DNA from: Trebouxia sp. TZW2008
Lineage: Eukaryota; Chlorophyta; Trebouxiophyceae; Trebouxiales; Trebouxiaceae
Direction of reading: 5' to 3'
DNA: 64,000 nucleotides
Assembly (NCBI GenBank): GCA_002118135.1
Contig: BDIU01000205.1
Location: 1-64,000, forward strand
Shown here: one piece after another, positions 34,963 to 47,100 of the stretch
Numbering within the stretch: position 1 is the stretch's first letter
How the letters are laid out: every line of letters begins with the position of its first letter
Notes under the pieces: generated by a model
Seen by the model: only the letters and a program-made list of their open reading frames with translations
Told to the model about the DNA's origin: nothing
Databases searched by the model: none
Made by a program: the position numbers and the translations under genes

Positions 34963-37081
34963 GCAGAGGTTTTGTGACAACAGGGAAGCGGAACTTGCAG
35001 GCTCCCTCATGACATGACAACAGGGGAATAAACAGTACAGGGGCATGTGGTCCCAGGCTGATCGGCGGTTGCTTCTGTTATGGTGACACTGTCACAGTGT
35101 CTGAGACCGACTATCAGAGCTGCTGTAGTTTGGCCGCCACGTGGTAGCACCACAAGCAGTCAAGCGCGCATCAATATGTACAGCGTAATCAGCCAAGCCC
35201 CCACAGCGCTTTGGCATTTCACTGGATATGAAGCTGCAACACCCAAGAAATTTCTTGCAAGGCAAACTGCACAATGCAGGGCAGATGTTCTATGATTTGC
35301 CGACTGGTTGCAAGTCATACAGCCCTTGCTGGGATACAGAGATTGGCTGATGAGACGCTTTAGCTCATTGCCATCGAATTGTACTCTTTTGTTAGCCAGC
35401 ATTGCCATTAGCAGCTATCGCTGCCAATCAATTGCTTTGAATCTCTTGCCCCTCAGGCAAATCTTTTCATGTTTCTGCAAGGCAACTTACTGATCCCAAC
35501 TATGCAATGGAATGAAGGAGCTAATTTGCAAGAGTCTGTGTCGTCCTGGTTTCATTCTCTTCTGATGTGCAATTTGACATGCTAATATCATCAGTCGGCT
35601 AGTGTACATGATTTAGCACCATCGTCTAGACTATTTGCTGACTCCCTACATCACACACGCTCTTTCCCAGCATTTTGAATGCAGGTCTCTTGATTTTACG
35701 GTCTGTCAGGTCTGTCTTACTCCAGACTTGTGGCGGGTTTTACCATATTTCTGTATTTGCAGTGGTCATTTGAAATTGATAGTCTTGTGGCGTGGTGCTT
35801 GACAGCTGGTCAAGCACTGAATGGTGCCAATGGTTGCGTTCCAGGGTTTCTTGGCCCTGTCTTAGCATTCTTGTCCATTCGAGCCTAAGAGTAGTATTAA
35901 TCCAGGCTGTTCTGACGGAGTACCGAGGTCAAGGCTACCGATATACAGTTTGGACCATGCTTACTTAGGCAAGACATTTCAGCCGTGTGACATCCTGAGT
36001 TTGCTGGTTTTGAAAATTGTGCATACAGTCAGTACATCAGCCAATTGCGTATGTACCGATTGTGGGTCTTCTGATGTCGAAGCATGTTTCAGAGTAGTGA
36101 ACTGTGGCAAACTTGTATAGCTTACTCCATTACCTTGGATCTGAATGTCAGTTTCTAGTCCTTGTGTTCTGGCTGTCCTGTAAATGCTTCATGTTCTGAT
36201 TTGCTGGCAAGTACAGCAGTCACTGTCACTGAGGCAGTCTTCAGCATGAAGCACTCAACTGGATAAACTGCCAATATTCTGCTTAGTCAAGCCTGAAACC
36301 CGCTCTAGACCTCAAAGCTTACTTGGTGTCTAGTCTAATCAAATTTACAGCATAGCACTCAAACCTTGAGCATCGTGACCGCTTCTCAACTGCCACGATA
36401 TTGCTGTGCAACGCGGTCGTTGAGGCCATCAGAGCTTAAGTGTTCACTTAATGACATGTCATAAGCCAATCATGCCCAACGCAGCAACCTTTGCTTGTTT
36501 TGCATGTGTACACTGATGTGTTAGCACTTCAAGCTGGCCCAAAGTTGCTGAAAGTCAAACCTACGTGGTGGTGGTGGTGAACAAGGGGATTGGCGCATGT
36601 TCTGCCCTAACATGGTGAATTGCGTAAAGTTCAATGACTCCCAAGCAGTTCCTGCTACATTGTTCAAGTCCTCCCATCCTTGAGCTGCAACAAGTGGATA
36701 TGTGATTAATTGTGGAAACCTTGCATAATTTTCTTTATATTTTAGACCATGTGTGTGCAATCACAAGGCCATTTATGACCAAAACCAGTGTGGAGCAACC
36801 ACACACAGCCATTATGGCCAAAAATCTTTTGCGGTGCCTTCAACATGAAAACGACCAACCAATGCATACCCAGCCGACAACACCATAGCAGGAAGGAAGT
36901 GCGACTTTTGCTATGATAAATCTGGCTACTGTATAGTCATTTGCTATCATCTGTTAAGTCCAATATTGTGATCACTGACACCGCAGAATTTTCCCCAGAA
37001 TGCCTGCTGCTTTGTTGTTACCCATCAGATTTATAGCCCTGACGCAGCTTGAGACAGCTTCTCTGCTTGTTTCAATTTCTG
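34963..37081. other. Intergenic, tail-to-tail NIT2/NAT
   Basis: 2.1 kb between the 3' ends of NIT2 (+) and the N-acetyltransferase (-). No conserved coding sequence, RNA gene or repeat family is recognised. Confidence 0.5.
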
Positions 37082-40000
37082 TTACCAAAATCTGATGCCA
37101 AATCTTTTCTGCAATTCTGCATCTGTCTGTTCAGATCCCAAAGGGGCCGCCTCTACATTTTCAACCACCCGATCACCTGATTTGCCACTTTCAAACACCT
37201 TGAAAGCCTTGCCATCGTACGTCACCCTGCCATGCTCAGTTTGAATTGCTGCAATTTTCATGTTCATCATTGCTGCTTTTGGTGCTGATGAGCACCACCA
37301 ATTGTAGATGGCATAATCTTTCTCAAAACATGCTGCAAGATGGAAGAAGTACAAGTCCTTCCACCCGCCTTTGCTGTCAGTGCACTGTAGGTAGTAGCCA
37401 GCTTTCTGCTGATGCTGTTTCCAATCTTCTTCAGAGATTTCCGAGCTTGAGCCTACCAGACCCTTTCTCAATCTGTGTCTGTACCCTGGAACACAATGCA
37501 CATCCTTTGCTGTCAGTGCACTGTAGGTGTTAAGCAGCTTTCTGCTGATGCTGTTTCCAATTTTCTTCAGGGACATCCGCGCTTGAGCCCACCAAACCCT
37601 TTCTCAGTCTGTGTCTGTACCCTGTAACATAGAGCACCATCTTTGTTGTGAGTGCGCTGTAGGTAATAGCCGGCTTTCTGCTGATGCTGTTTCCAATCTT
37701 CTTCAGAGACATCCGCGCTTGAGCCCACCAAACCCTTTCTCAGTCTGTGTCTGTGCCCTGTAACACAAAGCACCATCTTTGTTGTGAGTGGTAGGTAATA
37801 GCCAGCGTTCTGCTGATGCTGTTTCCAATCTTCTTCAGAGACATCCGAGCTTGAGCCCACCAGACCCTTTCTCAGTCTGTGTCTGTGGCCTGACAGACAG
37901 ACGACAACAGGTCAGTGTTGCCAGCTTGACATGCAATCTGTTGCACATCGTTTTGGCATCAAAGACCTGCTTTTTTAAAGGGTTTGGATCTGGGATGAGA
38001 CAGGGAGTTGGGGCGTACAGACTGAGCAGTGTCGCTTCTGTACCAACTCCAGCACAGCTATGACACACAGTACAATGTGCAAATGCAACAGCCCTCAGGA
38101 GTCTGCTTGGGTCGATGTAAGCTGCACATGTACAGTAGCTTGCAAGCGGCACACCTTAGGTTCTGCTGTCTTTAGGAGGGTCCAAATCCAATTGATCAAT
38201 GCGTAATGTATGGCGCGGTACTTGTGCATCAAAGCCAACATCAGCAGTGGTGATAAGGTAGGCTTATGCAACTTGCCATATGCACATTACAAAAGGCGCA
38301 AGGTTTCAAATGCCATACCATAAGTCCTGCTGTCCCTAGGAGGGTCCAAGTCCAACTGATCAATGCGCAATGGGTGGCGAGGCACTTGCGATCCAAGTCC
38401 CACACCAGCAGTGGTCATAAGGTAGGCTTATGCAACTTGCCATATGCACATTACAAAAGGCGCAAGGTTTCAAGTGCCATACCATAAGTCCTGCTGTCTC
38501 TAGGAGGGTCCAAGTCCAACTGATCAATGCGCAATGGGTGGCGAGGCACTTGCGCTCCAAGTCCCACACCAGCAGTGGTCATAAGGTAGGCTTATGCAAC
38601 TTGCCATATGCACATTACAGAAGCCTCGAGGTTTCAAGTGCCATACCATAAGTCCTGCTGTCTCTAGGAGGGTTCAGGTCCAATTGATCAATACGCATTG
38701 GGTGGCGAGGCACTTGCGCTCCAAAGCCCACATCAGTCAACCATTTGCTGCCATCCTGAAATGACACAATGCTGACCATGTGCTCTGTGCCTGTCAGCTG
38801 ATTCTCATGCTTGTCACCATCACTGCCTGTCACCACTCTGCAAAGCATGAGTGGTCCTGTCAGCTCATTCTGTATTGCAGGTGGCTAGCTTCAGTGAGAC
38901 TAGCAAAACGACATAATGCTGACCATGTGCTCTGTGCCTGTCAGCTAATTCTCATGCTTTTCTTTGTCACTGCCTATCACCATTCTGTATAGCATGTGAT
39001 GTAGATTGAGTTTGACTGACAGACGCATGTTTGGCTTGCCATGTGTCTAGCAGCTGATTGTGATGATGCCTGTAAGCTGATCCTTATTCTTGTCAACATT
39101 GTTATCCTGTACAGCATGAAATGGTCAGCCTCTGTTAGACTGGCAGAATGACATAATGCTGACGATATGCTCTGTGCCTGTCAGCTGATGCTCATGCTTT
39201 TCTTTGTCACTGCCTGTTACCATTCTGTATAGCATGTGATGTAGATTGATTTTGACTGACAGACGAATGCATGTTTGGCTTCCCATGTGTCTAGCAGCTG
39301 AATGTGATGGCATGTGCTCTGTGCCTGCCAGCTGAATGTCATGCTTGTCCACATTACTATCCTGTACAGCATGAATTGGACAGCTTCCGTGGGACTGGCA
39401 GAATGACACAACGCTGACCATATGCTCTGTGCCTGTCAGCTGATGTTCATGTGTCTCATCGTCACTGCCTGTGACTACCCTAATAGCATGAGGTGCGAGC
39501 ATTGGGTGAGTCTGACAGAATGAAACAATGCTGAACATGTGCTCTGTGCCTGTCAGCTGATTCCCATGCTTTTCATAGTCACTGCCTGTTGCCACCCTGT
39601 ATAGCATGTGATGTAGATTGAGTTTGACTGAGAGCCTGATGCATGTTTGGTTTGTCAAATGTCTTTCAGCCGGTTCTGGTGGTAATCATATGCTCTGTGC
39701 CTGTCAGCTGATTCTTATGCTTGTCAGCACCATGTCTTGTTTCTGCTCTGCATAGCCTGATGTTGACACTTGACCTCCCTATACTGCATGAAGTGGAGAT
39801 ATGGAAAGACTGCACAACATGATGTGGACAGATGAGTACCATGTACAGCATGTTGTGGACACATTGAAAACTCTGTAGTGCATGTGATGACATAATTACT
39901 GACATGCGATGCTGTAAGTATGATTCAGATACATACCATGCATTGCACAGGGTTACACAGCAGCACTTACCAGCACGTTCATGATTGCTGCAGAGTTCAG

Positions 40001-40808
40001 ATGATCAAGGTGTTGCACATGTTTGAGCAAGCACCTTCATGCGTGTGTTGCAATTAGCAATCGTAACGCAATTTGCAAGCATGTGTGCCTTGTCACGTGA
40101 GTCACACACACTTTGCCATGCTGCAAACTGTGAAGCATATTGCATGCATGTGAGCTTCACCAAGCTCAACAATGCACGTTGTAATAAATTTGCTGTGTCC
40201 TGAAGCTGTTACATGCCAGTGCCTGTCTGGGCATCAACAACACTAGGAGCGCATGGCCATCACTGAATTGTCGACAGCTTTTGATCACCTGCCTGCTGCT
40301 GTGTACAGGTCAAACCCCAAGCTTTGTAGAACAGCTGCAAACAAGGTGTTCTGCTCAAAGCAGTAGCCGCCTCTGAGTTGCTTGACCAGTTTATGGAAGA
40401 CCTTATGTAGCTCAGAGCTGATGCCTTCTTTCTTCTGCACAGCCTACAGACAGCCAGACGTGGAGAAATGATAAAATCAAAGGGCTCAATAAAGTAGACA
40501 CATGCAAGTTGTAGAACATGGCCAACCTTGGGATGGTGTAGGGACAGGTTCTCAAACGGGATGTGCGTGACGTGCGCAAATTGCAGCTCGGTCAACGTTT
40601 TCAGTGAGGGCGGCAGCTTCTCTGGCCGCCGCTTGACAGCATCGATGCGTTGCAGATACTCTTGCAGATGTGGTTGCGAAAGTGTTGACATACTGGTGAC
40701 GCTGGCGCGCAGGTGTAGTGTTCGGCTTTTGACTGCCTGCCTTTGACGCAGCAGAGTCAGTGGCGGGGCCGCGTGGGCAAGATGTGATGCAAGTCTATGC
40801 ACGAGCAT
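37082..40808 (-). CDS. Arylamine N-acetyltransferase, 4 exons
   Basis: Cysteine-protease-like acyltransferase that moves acetyl or other acyl groups from CoA to arylamines, hydrazines or amino sugars. Exons on the minus strand: 40808-40527, 40443-40289, 38837-38647, 37485-37082; 343 aa. Seen: HIPFENLSL near residue 87, the RGGYCFEQN motif with nucleophile Cys122, His165 in GTEHMVSIV and Asp181 in LTDVGFGAQ, giving the family Cys-His-Asp triad, then a typical C-terminal lid ending in ELQKRFGIRFW. About 40 extra residues at the N terminus (basic, Ser/Arg/Leu-rich) could target plastid or mitochondrion. Exons 3 and 4 are each surrounded by extensive arrays of decayed copies of themselves; the chosen copies are the only ones with intact catalytic residues and compatible phases. 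Its physiological substrate is unknown. A link to the nitrogen cluster is only positional. Confidence 0.87.
37555..37900 (-). repeat. Three echo copies of NAT exon 4 start
   Basis: Copies of RHRLRKGLVGSSxxxSEEDWKQHQQ (given piecewise: RHRLRKGLVGS, then SEEDWKQHQQ) start near 37615, 37745 and 37890 on the minus strand, about 130 bp apart, upstream of the functional exon at 37485. The nucleotide match includes the acceptor side. Confidence 0.88.
38155..38610 (-). repeat. Three echo copies of NAT exon 3 end
   Basis: The 3' half of exon 3 (PRHPMRIDQLDLNPPRD) with its donor is repeated downstream at about 38490-38575, 38325-38410 and 38160-38245 in units of ~165 bp. Several copies are nearly identical, so some duplications are recent. 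Confidence 0.9.
38930..39760 (-). repeat. Six or more echo copies of NAT exon 3 start
   Basis: Copies of TGSDxxKHExQLTGTEHM-type sequence (seen as QLTGTEHMVS) lie near 38930-38995, 39150-39235, 39305-39375, 39410-39490, 39525-39605 and 39690-39750, upstream of the functional exon 38837-38647. The duplicated part includes the codon for the catalytic His but ends before the catalytic Asp. Confidence 0.88.
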
Positions 40809-41523
40809 AAGCCGGGCTCTTGTCTGCGCTCTTTTCAGTTATTTTCGCGCACGCTGTGCACTGAATTAATGCACATGCCATGCTTAAAAGTCAACGCTTT
40901 GACATGACGTCGAAGTCAAGCGAGATGATTACTACACTTAGGTGACTTTGGGATGAGTTCATCGCTCCGCTCAGCTGATGATCCGTTGATCAGCTGGCTG
41001 ATCAGTCACAGCTCGCAAGGTTCCCGCAAACTTCCCGCGCGACGTGTCTCACTTCCGCTGCCCAGGCTTGCAAGTGTTCTTGGATTGAACCAAGCACTGA
41101 CTGGAGACGAATCGGCGCATCGTATGAGGGGTTGCTTCCGAAAGCAGTCAAAGATTCTGCGCAATTGACGAGATGGCTTGCATGTGTTGCAAGTTTCGCT
41201 GGACAACTCGATCCAGCCTGTGACTCTCATTTCTTCGCGTTCTTGGCTGTTGAGCGCTTGGTCAACCAATGCACATAGCGGCAGTTTTGCCGAGCACACG
41301 CGCTTGCCAGCTGATCGCTGCCGCCTCGTTGCGAGTTCAGCGTCTCCGACGCTTGTCAGCAGCACGTGTTGCTGGCTCCGCACGGCACTCCAACGACTCA
41401 GGCTGACGCGTGACGGGAACCGAGTGTAATCTGTAAGCTGAACGGCGCCGAAACTGAGCTCGCCTCGTTGCACGATGCAACATGAAAGCAATGCCAGAAT
41501 CTCTTGCGTCTTGCAGGCCGCGC
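40809..41523. promoter_or_regulatory. Divergent promoter of NAT and coiled-coil gene
   Basis: About 715 bp between the NAT start (-) and the small coiled-coil gene (+). The sequence TTGCAG just before 41524 could be the acceptor of a 5'-UTR intron of the latter. No core promoter element is convincing. Confidence 0.4.
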
Positions 41524-42267
41524 ATGGGCGCGTGTGTCAGCAGTGATAATGGTCCAAGAGACGCGCATGCGTCTGCACCTGCAAACCCCTCGCATCAGCG
41601 CCCCACAGACCGAGCTGAATCAGAGCCTCCACAAACAAGCTTGCTGACGAAGCACGACTTGCAAGCTAGACAGCAGACTGATCCTGATGCTGCAAACCCA
41701 GCGAAGCAACTAACAGCTGCTGAAAGCAGTCAGTCTGTGGCTGAGGTTGAGCAACCTGAAACCCCTGAACAGGGAGAAACGCTGTCCAATGTAGTGACCC
41801 CTCAGCAAACCTTGTCACAGCAGCAGTTACTGGACACACTAACTGATTGGCAGGAGCAGCATGATAGTCAGCGGGCAGAGCTTACTAACCAGCTTCTGTT
41901 GCAAAGTCAGGAGATCAGCAAACTTAGGGATCAAATCATAGATCTGCAGGCCTTTCGCCAGCACCAGCAACGGCAACAGCAGAGAGCTGCATATATAAAG
42001 TCCAAGATGTTTCCTAAGTATGATGAGCAGGGTTTGGGAATACCCTCAGATTGCTGTGCGGCTGCCATGGCATGTTGCCTAGCTATAGAAGAATTGAAAA
42101 ATGATCTCAAAATTGAGGGACAAATCATCAGCAAGCAATTTGAAACGCTGATGTTGCTCAGAAACCACAAGAATGGCAGTTTTCTTGCCAAGACTGCAGA
42201 AAGTCTCAGCCAACCTGACACTGCGTCAGCATGCACATGCACCCATGATGCATCACATTCAGACTGA
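41524..42267 (+). CDS. Small coiled-coil protein with MGACVSS N terminus
   Basis: Single open frame of 247 codons from the ATG at 41524; an upstream in-frame ATG at 41482 would add 14 residues. I prefer 41524 because MGACVSS is a classic N-myristoylation plus palmitoylation signal and a splice-acceptor-like TTGCAG lies just upstream. Residues ~20-100 are polar and proline/serine/threonine-rich. Residues ~105-155 (WQEQHDSQRAELTNQLLLQ, QEISKLRDQIIDLQAF) form a probable coiled coil, followed by a Q-rich patch and a second helical part. I do not recognise a named family. A peripheral membrane scaffold or regulatory protein is an inference from the lipid signal and coiled coil. Confidence 0.6.
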   Translation: MGACVSSDNGPRDAHASAPANPSHQRPTDRAESEPPQTSLLTKHDLQARQQTDPDAANPAKQLTAAESSQSVAEVEQPETPEQGETLSNVVTPQQTLSQQQLLDTLTDWQEQHDSQRAELTNQLLLQSQEISKLRDQIIDLQAFRQHQQRQQQRAAYIKSKMFPKYDEQGLGIPSDCCAAAMACCLAIEELKNDLKIEGQIISKQFETLMLLRNHKNGSFLAKTAESLSQPDTASACTCTHDASHSD

Positions 42268-42377
42268 AGCCTTGAAGTGGTACCAGCACCAGTGCTTGTA
42301 CATTGTATTGCTGGCAGATGAAGTAAAACTTAGGCCTATATTTCTGTTGATCTGGCTTCACAATCCTTTTGCAAAAT

Positions 42378-42382
42378 TGTAA
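42378..42382 (+). terminator. Possible TGTAA poly(A) signal
   Basis: TGTAA, the polyadenylation signal common in chlorophytes, lies about 110 bp past the stop of the coiled-coil gene. A pentamer can occur by chance. Confidence 0.3.
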
Positions 42383-44166
42383 AAGATCAGTGTACACATG
42401 TTACATTCTGCCTGCATGTTGCCCTCAAGTGTTTGGCACCTTTATTTTTTGCAACTAGATTTAGCGATATTCAAGTTTTGGTGATGGCTTGATGACTTGA
42501 TTCGGTGTACCTCAGCCACGGCAAATAGAGTTTCGGTAAATGGCTTTGCTTTTTGGGGTTGCATACCTGTTCAACTTCTGCATTGTAAGCTGAAACTCTG
42601 AAAGTGGCTCAGTGCTTGAGCCTAAGTGTAACACTAGAAACAGTTGCAGGTCAATGTTGATGTGTGGTGTGGATACACAACCTTGGTTCACAAGAGCAGC
42701 ATCATTTGCCAGTGCTGTGCATTTGATCATGTGCATTGGGGCAAATGTGACGCTGTAGCAGGGCGATGCTGCCTATGCATTGTTGCTTTGACAGTGCATA
42801 TACATACTTGGTCTCAGACTGCCGACTCATAGCGTGCTGGCAGCATTACAGGGTGATACCTTTGCCGTTGCACTCAAAGCATGCTGGCAGCATCGCAAAG
42901 TGACAACATTGCAGTTGGACTCAATGTTGACGTGCTTCAGCTGCAAGAAGTATACATGGCAGGCGCTTATGTGCACACGTGCTCCATTGCATGAAATATG
43001 CTGGCAGATGGTCGTGCAGGAAGGCCAGGTCATGCAGCAAGGCCAAATGCAGGAGGCGCTGTGTTACATTGATACACACTGTTGATAAATCAAATCAGAA
43101 ATGAGAGGTCAAATCTGCTCAGTGGCTGTAGCACAAGCAGATAACCAAGCAGCACCAAGCCTACTTGCCAACAATCAAATCCTTTCTTAGGAAACAGGGC
43201 CACAATCAGCTAGCGTACAGCAAAAGCAATCAAACTTATAGAGCATAAGATTTGCATCTCAACGTCTACATGCAATGCAGACAGTACTCAACAATGTCTG
43301 ACATCTCCAGACTTCAAGCAAACCTAGACCTGAGCAAACCTAGACCTGAGCAAAACATGTAATGCACCACCAGAAGGGAGCTGGAGAGCTGTGTAGACAT
43401 CTAACCGCATATCAAATTTATTTTCTTCCACGACCCAAAGCGAGCCAAAGAGCGAACACAGGTTGCCTTGCTCTCTGTCTGCAGCTTCAGTCTCCTTCTG
43501 CAGATGTTGTGTATGATGTTGAAGACCAGCAAAGCATCTGTGTTCCAAATCTTGCTGATCGTGTAACTCTGACAGCTGGACCAAGTTCTGATCAGTTCTG
43601 ACTAAGCAGCTGCTGTGGCAAGCTCCTTCTCAGCACTGCAGCCCATCACAACGCATATAAACCTCAACACATGTAGAAGTTGCATTTGAGGATGCAAGAA
43701 TCTGCCAACCTCTTTCAGTGCAGCCACACCTCTCAGTGCCACACCTTTCAGTGCAGCCATATGCTTTCACTTCAGCCACACCTTTCAGTGCAACCATGCC
43801 TTGCTTGCACCAAACGCTACAAGGAAGCACTGCTGGCACTGCACCACGAGTGGCAGCTGCTGCTTGAGCTGCTAATTCTGTTGTTTCAGCTACAGATGCC
43901 ATGGGCAATCTAGGCAATCAATGCAATCAAGACCAACGGTTGACTCACAGAGCAGGTGCATGCAACCACTATTACAGCAGAACAAGATGAACACGTAGCA
44001 ACACTTACCTTTGTTTGAGCTTGGCACCACGTTCCTCTAGCAACAAGTCTCTAAGCTTAGGCAGCGGAATACAAAGGAAGAAGATGAACAGGCAAAAGGC
44101 AACAGAATGCACACCACAACAGAAGAAGAAGAAGAATGATAAGTCAGTGACACAGAAGGCAACGAC
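42383..44166. other. Region between coiled-coil gene and nitrite reductase 3' end
   Basis: Tail-to-tail intergenic sequence. Near 44000-44065 it contains a copy of the nitrite reductase 3' coding end with donor (LPKLRDLLLEERGAKLKQ). An open frame at about 43917-43630 on the minus strand could be an additional 3' exon. Nothing else is recognised. Confidence 0.5.
44000..44066 (-). repeat. Echo copy of nitrite reductase exon 11 end
   Basis: Repeats KLRDLLLEERGAKLKQ about 165 bp beyond the functional copy and is followed by a consensus donor (GTAAGT). In the functional copy the same position reads GGGTGAGT, which contains both the TGA stop and a donor match. Confidence 0.8.
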
Positions 44167-47100
44167 TCACCCTTGTTTCAGCTTGGCTCCATGCTCTTCT
44201 ATCAACAAGTCTCTGAGCTTAGGTAGCAGGATGCTCTCATCACAAGCCACACCCTTTTCAAACTCTTCTGCCAGTTTTGCGCCCTCGCCAATTTGACCTC
44301 CTTTGAACAGACGCACGCCTTCTACTGCTTTGCCATTCATCTTTGCTGGGCCACCCATCAAGCCGATGTCAGCCACTTGTGCCTGCAATTTCAGATCAAG
44401 TGTGAACAGTAGCAAAGTCAATGGGTGCAGCCTGAAGCTGATTTCTCTGCCAGTTTTGGCCCCTCGCCAATCTGACACCCTTTGCACAAATGCACACTTT
44501 CTACTGCTTTGCCGTTCATTTTTGCTGGGCTGCCCATCAACCCAATGTCAACCACATGGGCCTGAACATACACCCGTGTATATACATCTGCATATCAGTA
44601 CGCATAAGAGGTGTGTATAGCGGCCTATACAACAGACATACAACACCCATCTCAACACTGCTTGCATGACCTTGCGTTGTATTACTGCGGCTACACTATC
44701 AGTTCCCAACTGACAAACAACAGCAGCCAAACCTTTTGCTGGGCTGCTCATCAACCAAAAGGCACTTATTCATGCCTCGAATTTGCAGCAACCCGAGAAG
44801 GGGTAGCAGACAACATAAGAGTTCACCATAGCAGACAAAGGCACATATAACAAAGAGACAAGAAAAGCAGAAGACATTGCAAGAGAAGAGTCTTGATGTA
44901 CCTGACCACATGAGTTAGGGCAACCAGTCCAGTGGATTCTGACTGGCTCAGGCACATCCAGCTGCTGTTCCAGCTTCTCAATCAGGTCCTGGGCTCGATT
45001 CTTGGTTTCAATGATTGCCACACCACAAAATTGAGCACCAGTACAAGACACCAGCCCCCTTGTTAAGTTCCCAGGGTTGATTTTGAACCTGCGTGGCAAT
45101 CCGACAATTGAGATTTAAGACTCGCTGCTAAATGCTGGTTCGAATTTTGGTGTGTGTGGTGAGACTCACTGCCAAACAGGCAGCCACATAGCTATGCTGT
45201 GGTGTAGGATATCAGTGAATGCCTCAGGGGACTTGTGTGGAATCTGCATTGTAAGTCTGACCATCTAGTTTGACTGATACTGCTTGCAAACATTGCATGG
45301 CTCAAGCATGTTAGCTTGTGTCACTGTACATTCACCAAGAAGCTCTGGAAAACCATATTGAAAATGCAGCAATAAAGCACAAAGCATGGGAGAAAATGTT
45401 GTTGCATTGCAGCAACAAGCACTTACTTTGAGAAATGCTGGTGTTCTTACAGCAACAAAGTTTTGAGGCTACTGACCTTTGGAAGAGGGGCTCTTGCCGC
45501 ATGGCATGATGCATGGATCACAGCAATAAAGAGGCTTCTGCTTGATGCATCATGTCATCAAGCAGAATTCCCTTTATCGCTGTGATCCATCCATCATCTC
45601 ATGCAGCAAGGATGTCAGCAGTCATCACATAGCATGGGGCATGACATCAGAACTGTAGCCCAAAGTGCAGCAGCAAGTTCAGGCCACTGATTGTTGAAAG
45701 AGAAGCTCTTGTTGCCTGTCTTGTGTTCCCATTGCCGTCAAGCTCAGTAGAGTTGCACACTGTCTCAATGCATACAGAGGTCCAAAGGCTCATGGCAACT
45801 ACAACTTAAGACCACTACACATTCGGAGGAGGTGTGCTGACTTTCTGCGCATGACATTGTATAGCATAGGGCATGAGAAAAAGCAATGACAGCTACAGCA
45901 GCAACAGGTTGGGGCTTCTGACCTTTGGAACAAAGGCTCTTGTTGCATGGCATCCAAGTTGCTCTGTGGGACATTTGGGAAAATGACATCCTGCTCCACT
46001 GTCAGCCTCATTGTGCCGTCACCATACCTGCAGCATGCAGAACGCATTCAATGTCCACGCATTGCCAGGCAATGTGCTTGCAAGACATTTCAGGTAGACG
46101 TGGTAGTAAGTTGACTGTTGTGCAATCACATATCTGCAGCGTGCAGAACACTTTCAATGTCCATGCATTGCCAGGCAATGTGTTTGCAGGACATTTCCGG
46201 TAGATATGGCGATAAATTGCCTGTTGAGTCTCACTGTTTCAGGTGCAAATGCAACAGGCTTCAAAAGCTTACTGAGCAGAATAAAGGTCGGACCTTTGCA
46301 ATGCAAGCAAAATGTGACTGCAGATAGCCAATGCAGCAGGGAAGTTTGCGAAGTTGCAACATCTGCAGTGTACTAAATGTCTGCTGAGTAAATGTTTCTA
46401 GTCAGGCGCCTGACTGCAACTGCTGACTGCAATTTACAGAGAGTGTAATCTGCGATGCACATCTGCAATGCATGTAAAGTCGCCAATGCCTGCTGAACGT
46501 GGCCAAAAGTGCAGAAGAGCTTACATCCCTGCGCTGCGGGCAAAGCAATTCACACTTGCTGTATGCAGAAGGCCAGCCACGCAGCGACACTAGACTTCAC
46601 AATGAAGAGCGAAGCAACAGACGAGCTCGCTGTTTGCAATGTGGGGAAACATTCATGTCATGTGACTGCATGCAGCCAACAAAACCAAGCTTCGCATATG
46701 CAATCAGGACAGAAATGTAACAGAAGAGCTCACTTTTCTGCTACGTGGGCAAAGTCATCCATGTCGTGTGAATGCATGCGGCCAACAGGCACACATGCCC
46801 CCACCCAAAACAGTCCTTCCTGTCTCTGTGGGTGAATGCCCAACACATCACGCCTCTTCCACACGTCATCATACTGCAGGACCCACACATGACATTGATA
46901 AGCTGTCAAAAGCAAACATCCAGGTATCTTTCCATCAGCATCACGCAACCAACAGGCACACACGCCCCCACCCAAAAAAGTCCTTCCTGTCTCTGTGGGT
47001 GAATGCCCAACACATCACGCCTCTTCTACACATCGTCATACTGCAGGACCCACACATGACATTGATAAGCTGTCAGAAGCAAACATCCAGGTATCTTTCC

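Noticed and set aside
39125..39658. Minus-strand open frame of 177 codons with QLTGTEHM repeats, possibly a repeat protein
   Set aside because: It is read-through of successive echo copies of NAT exon 3 and their introns, not a separate gene.
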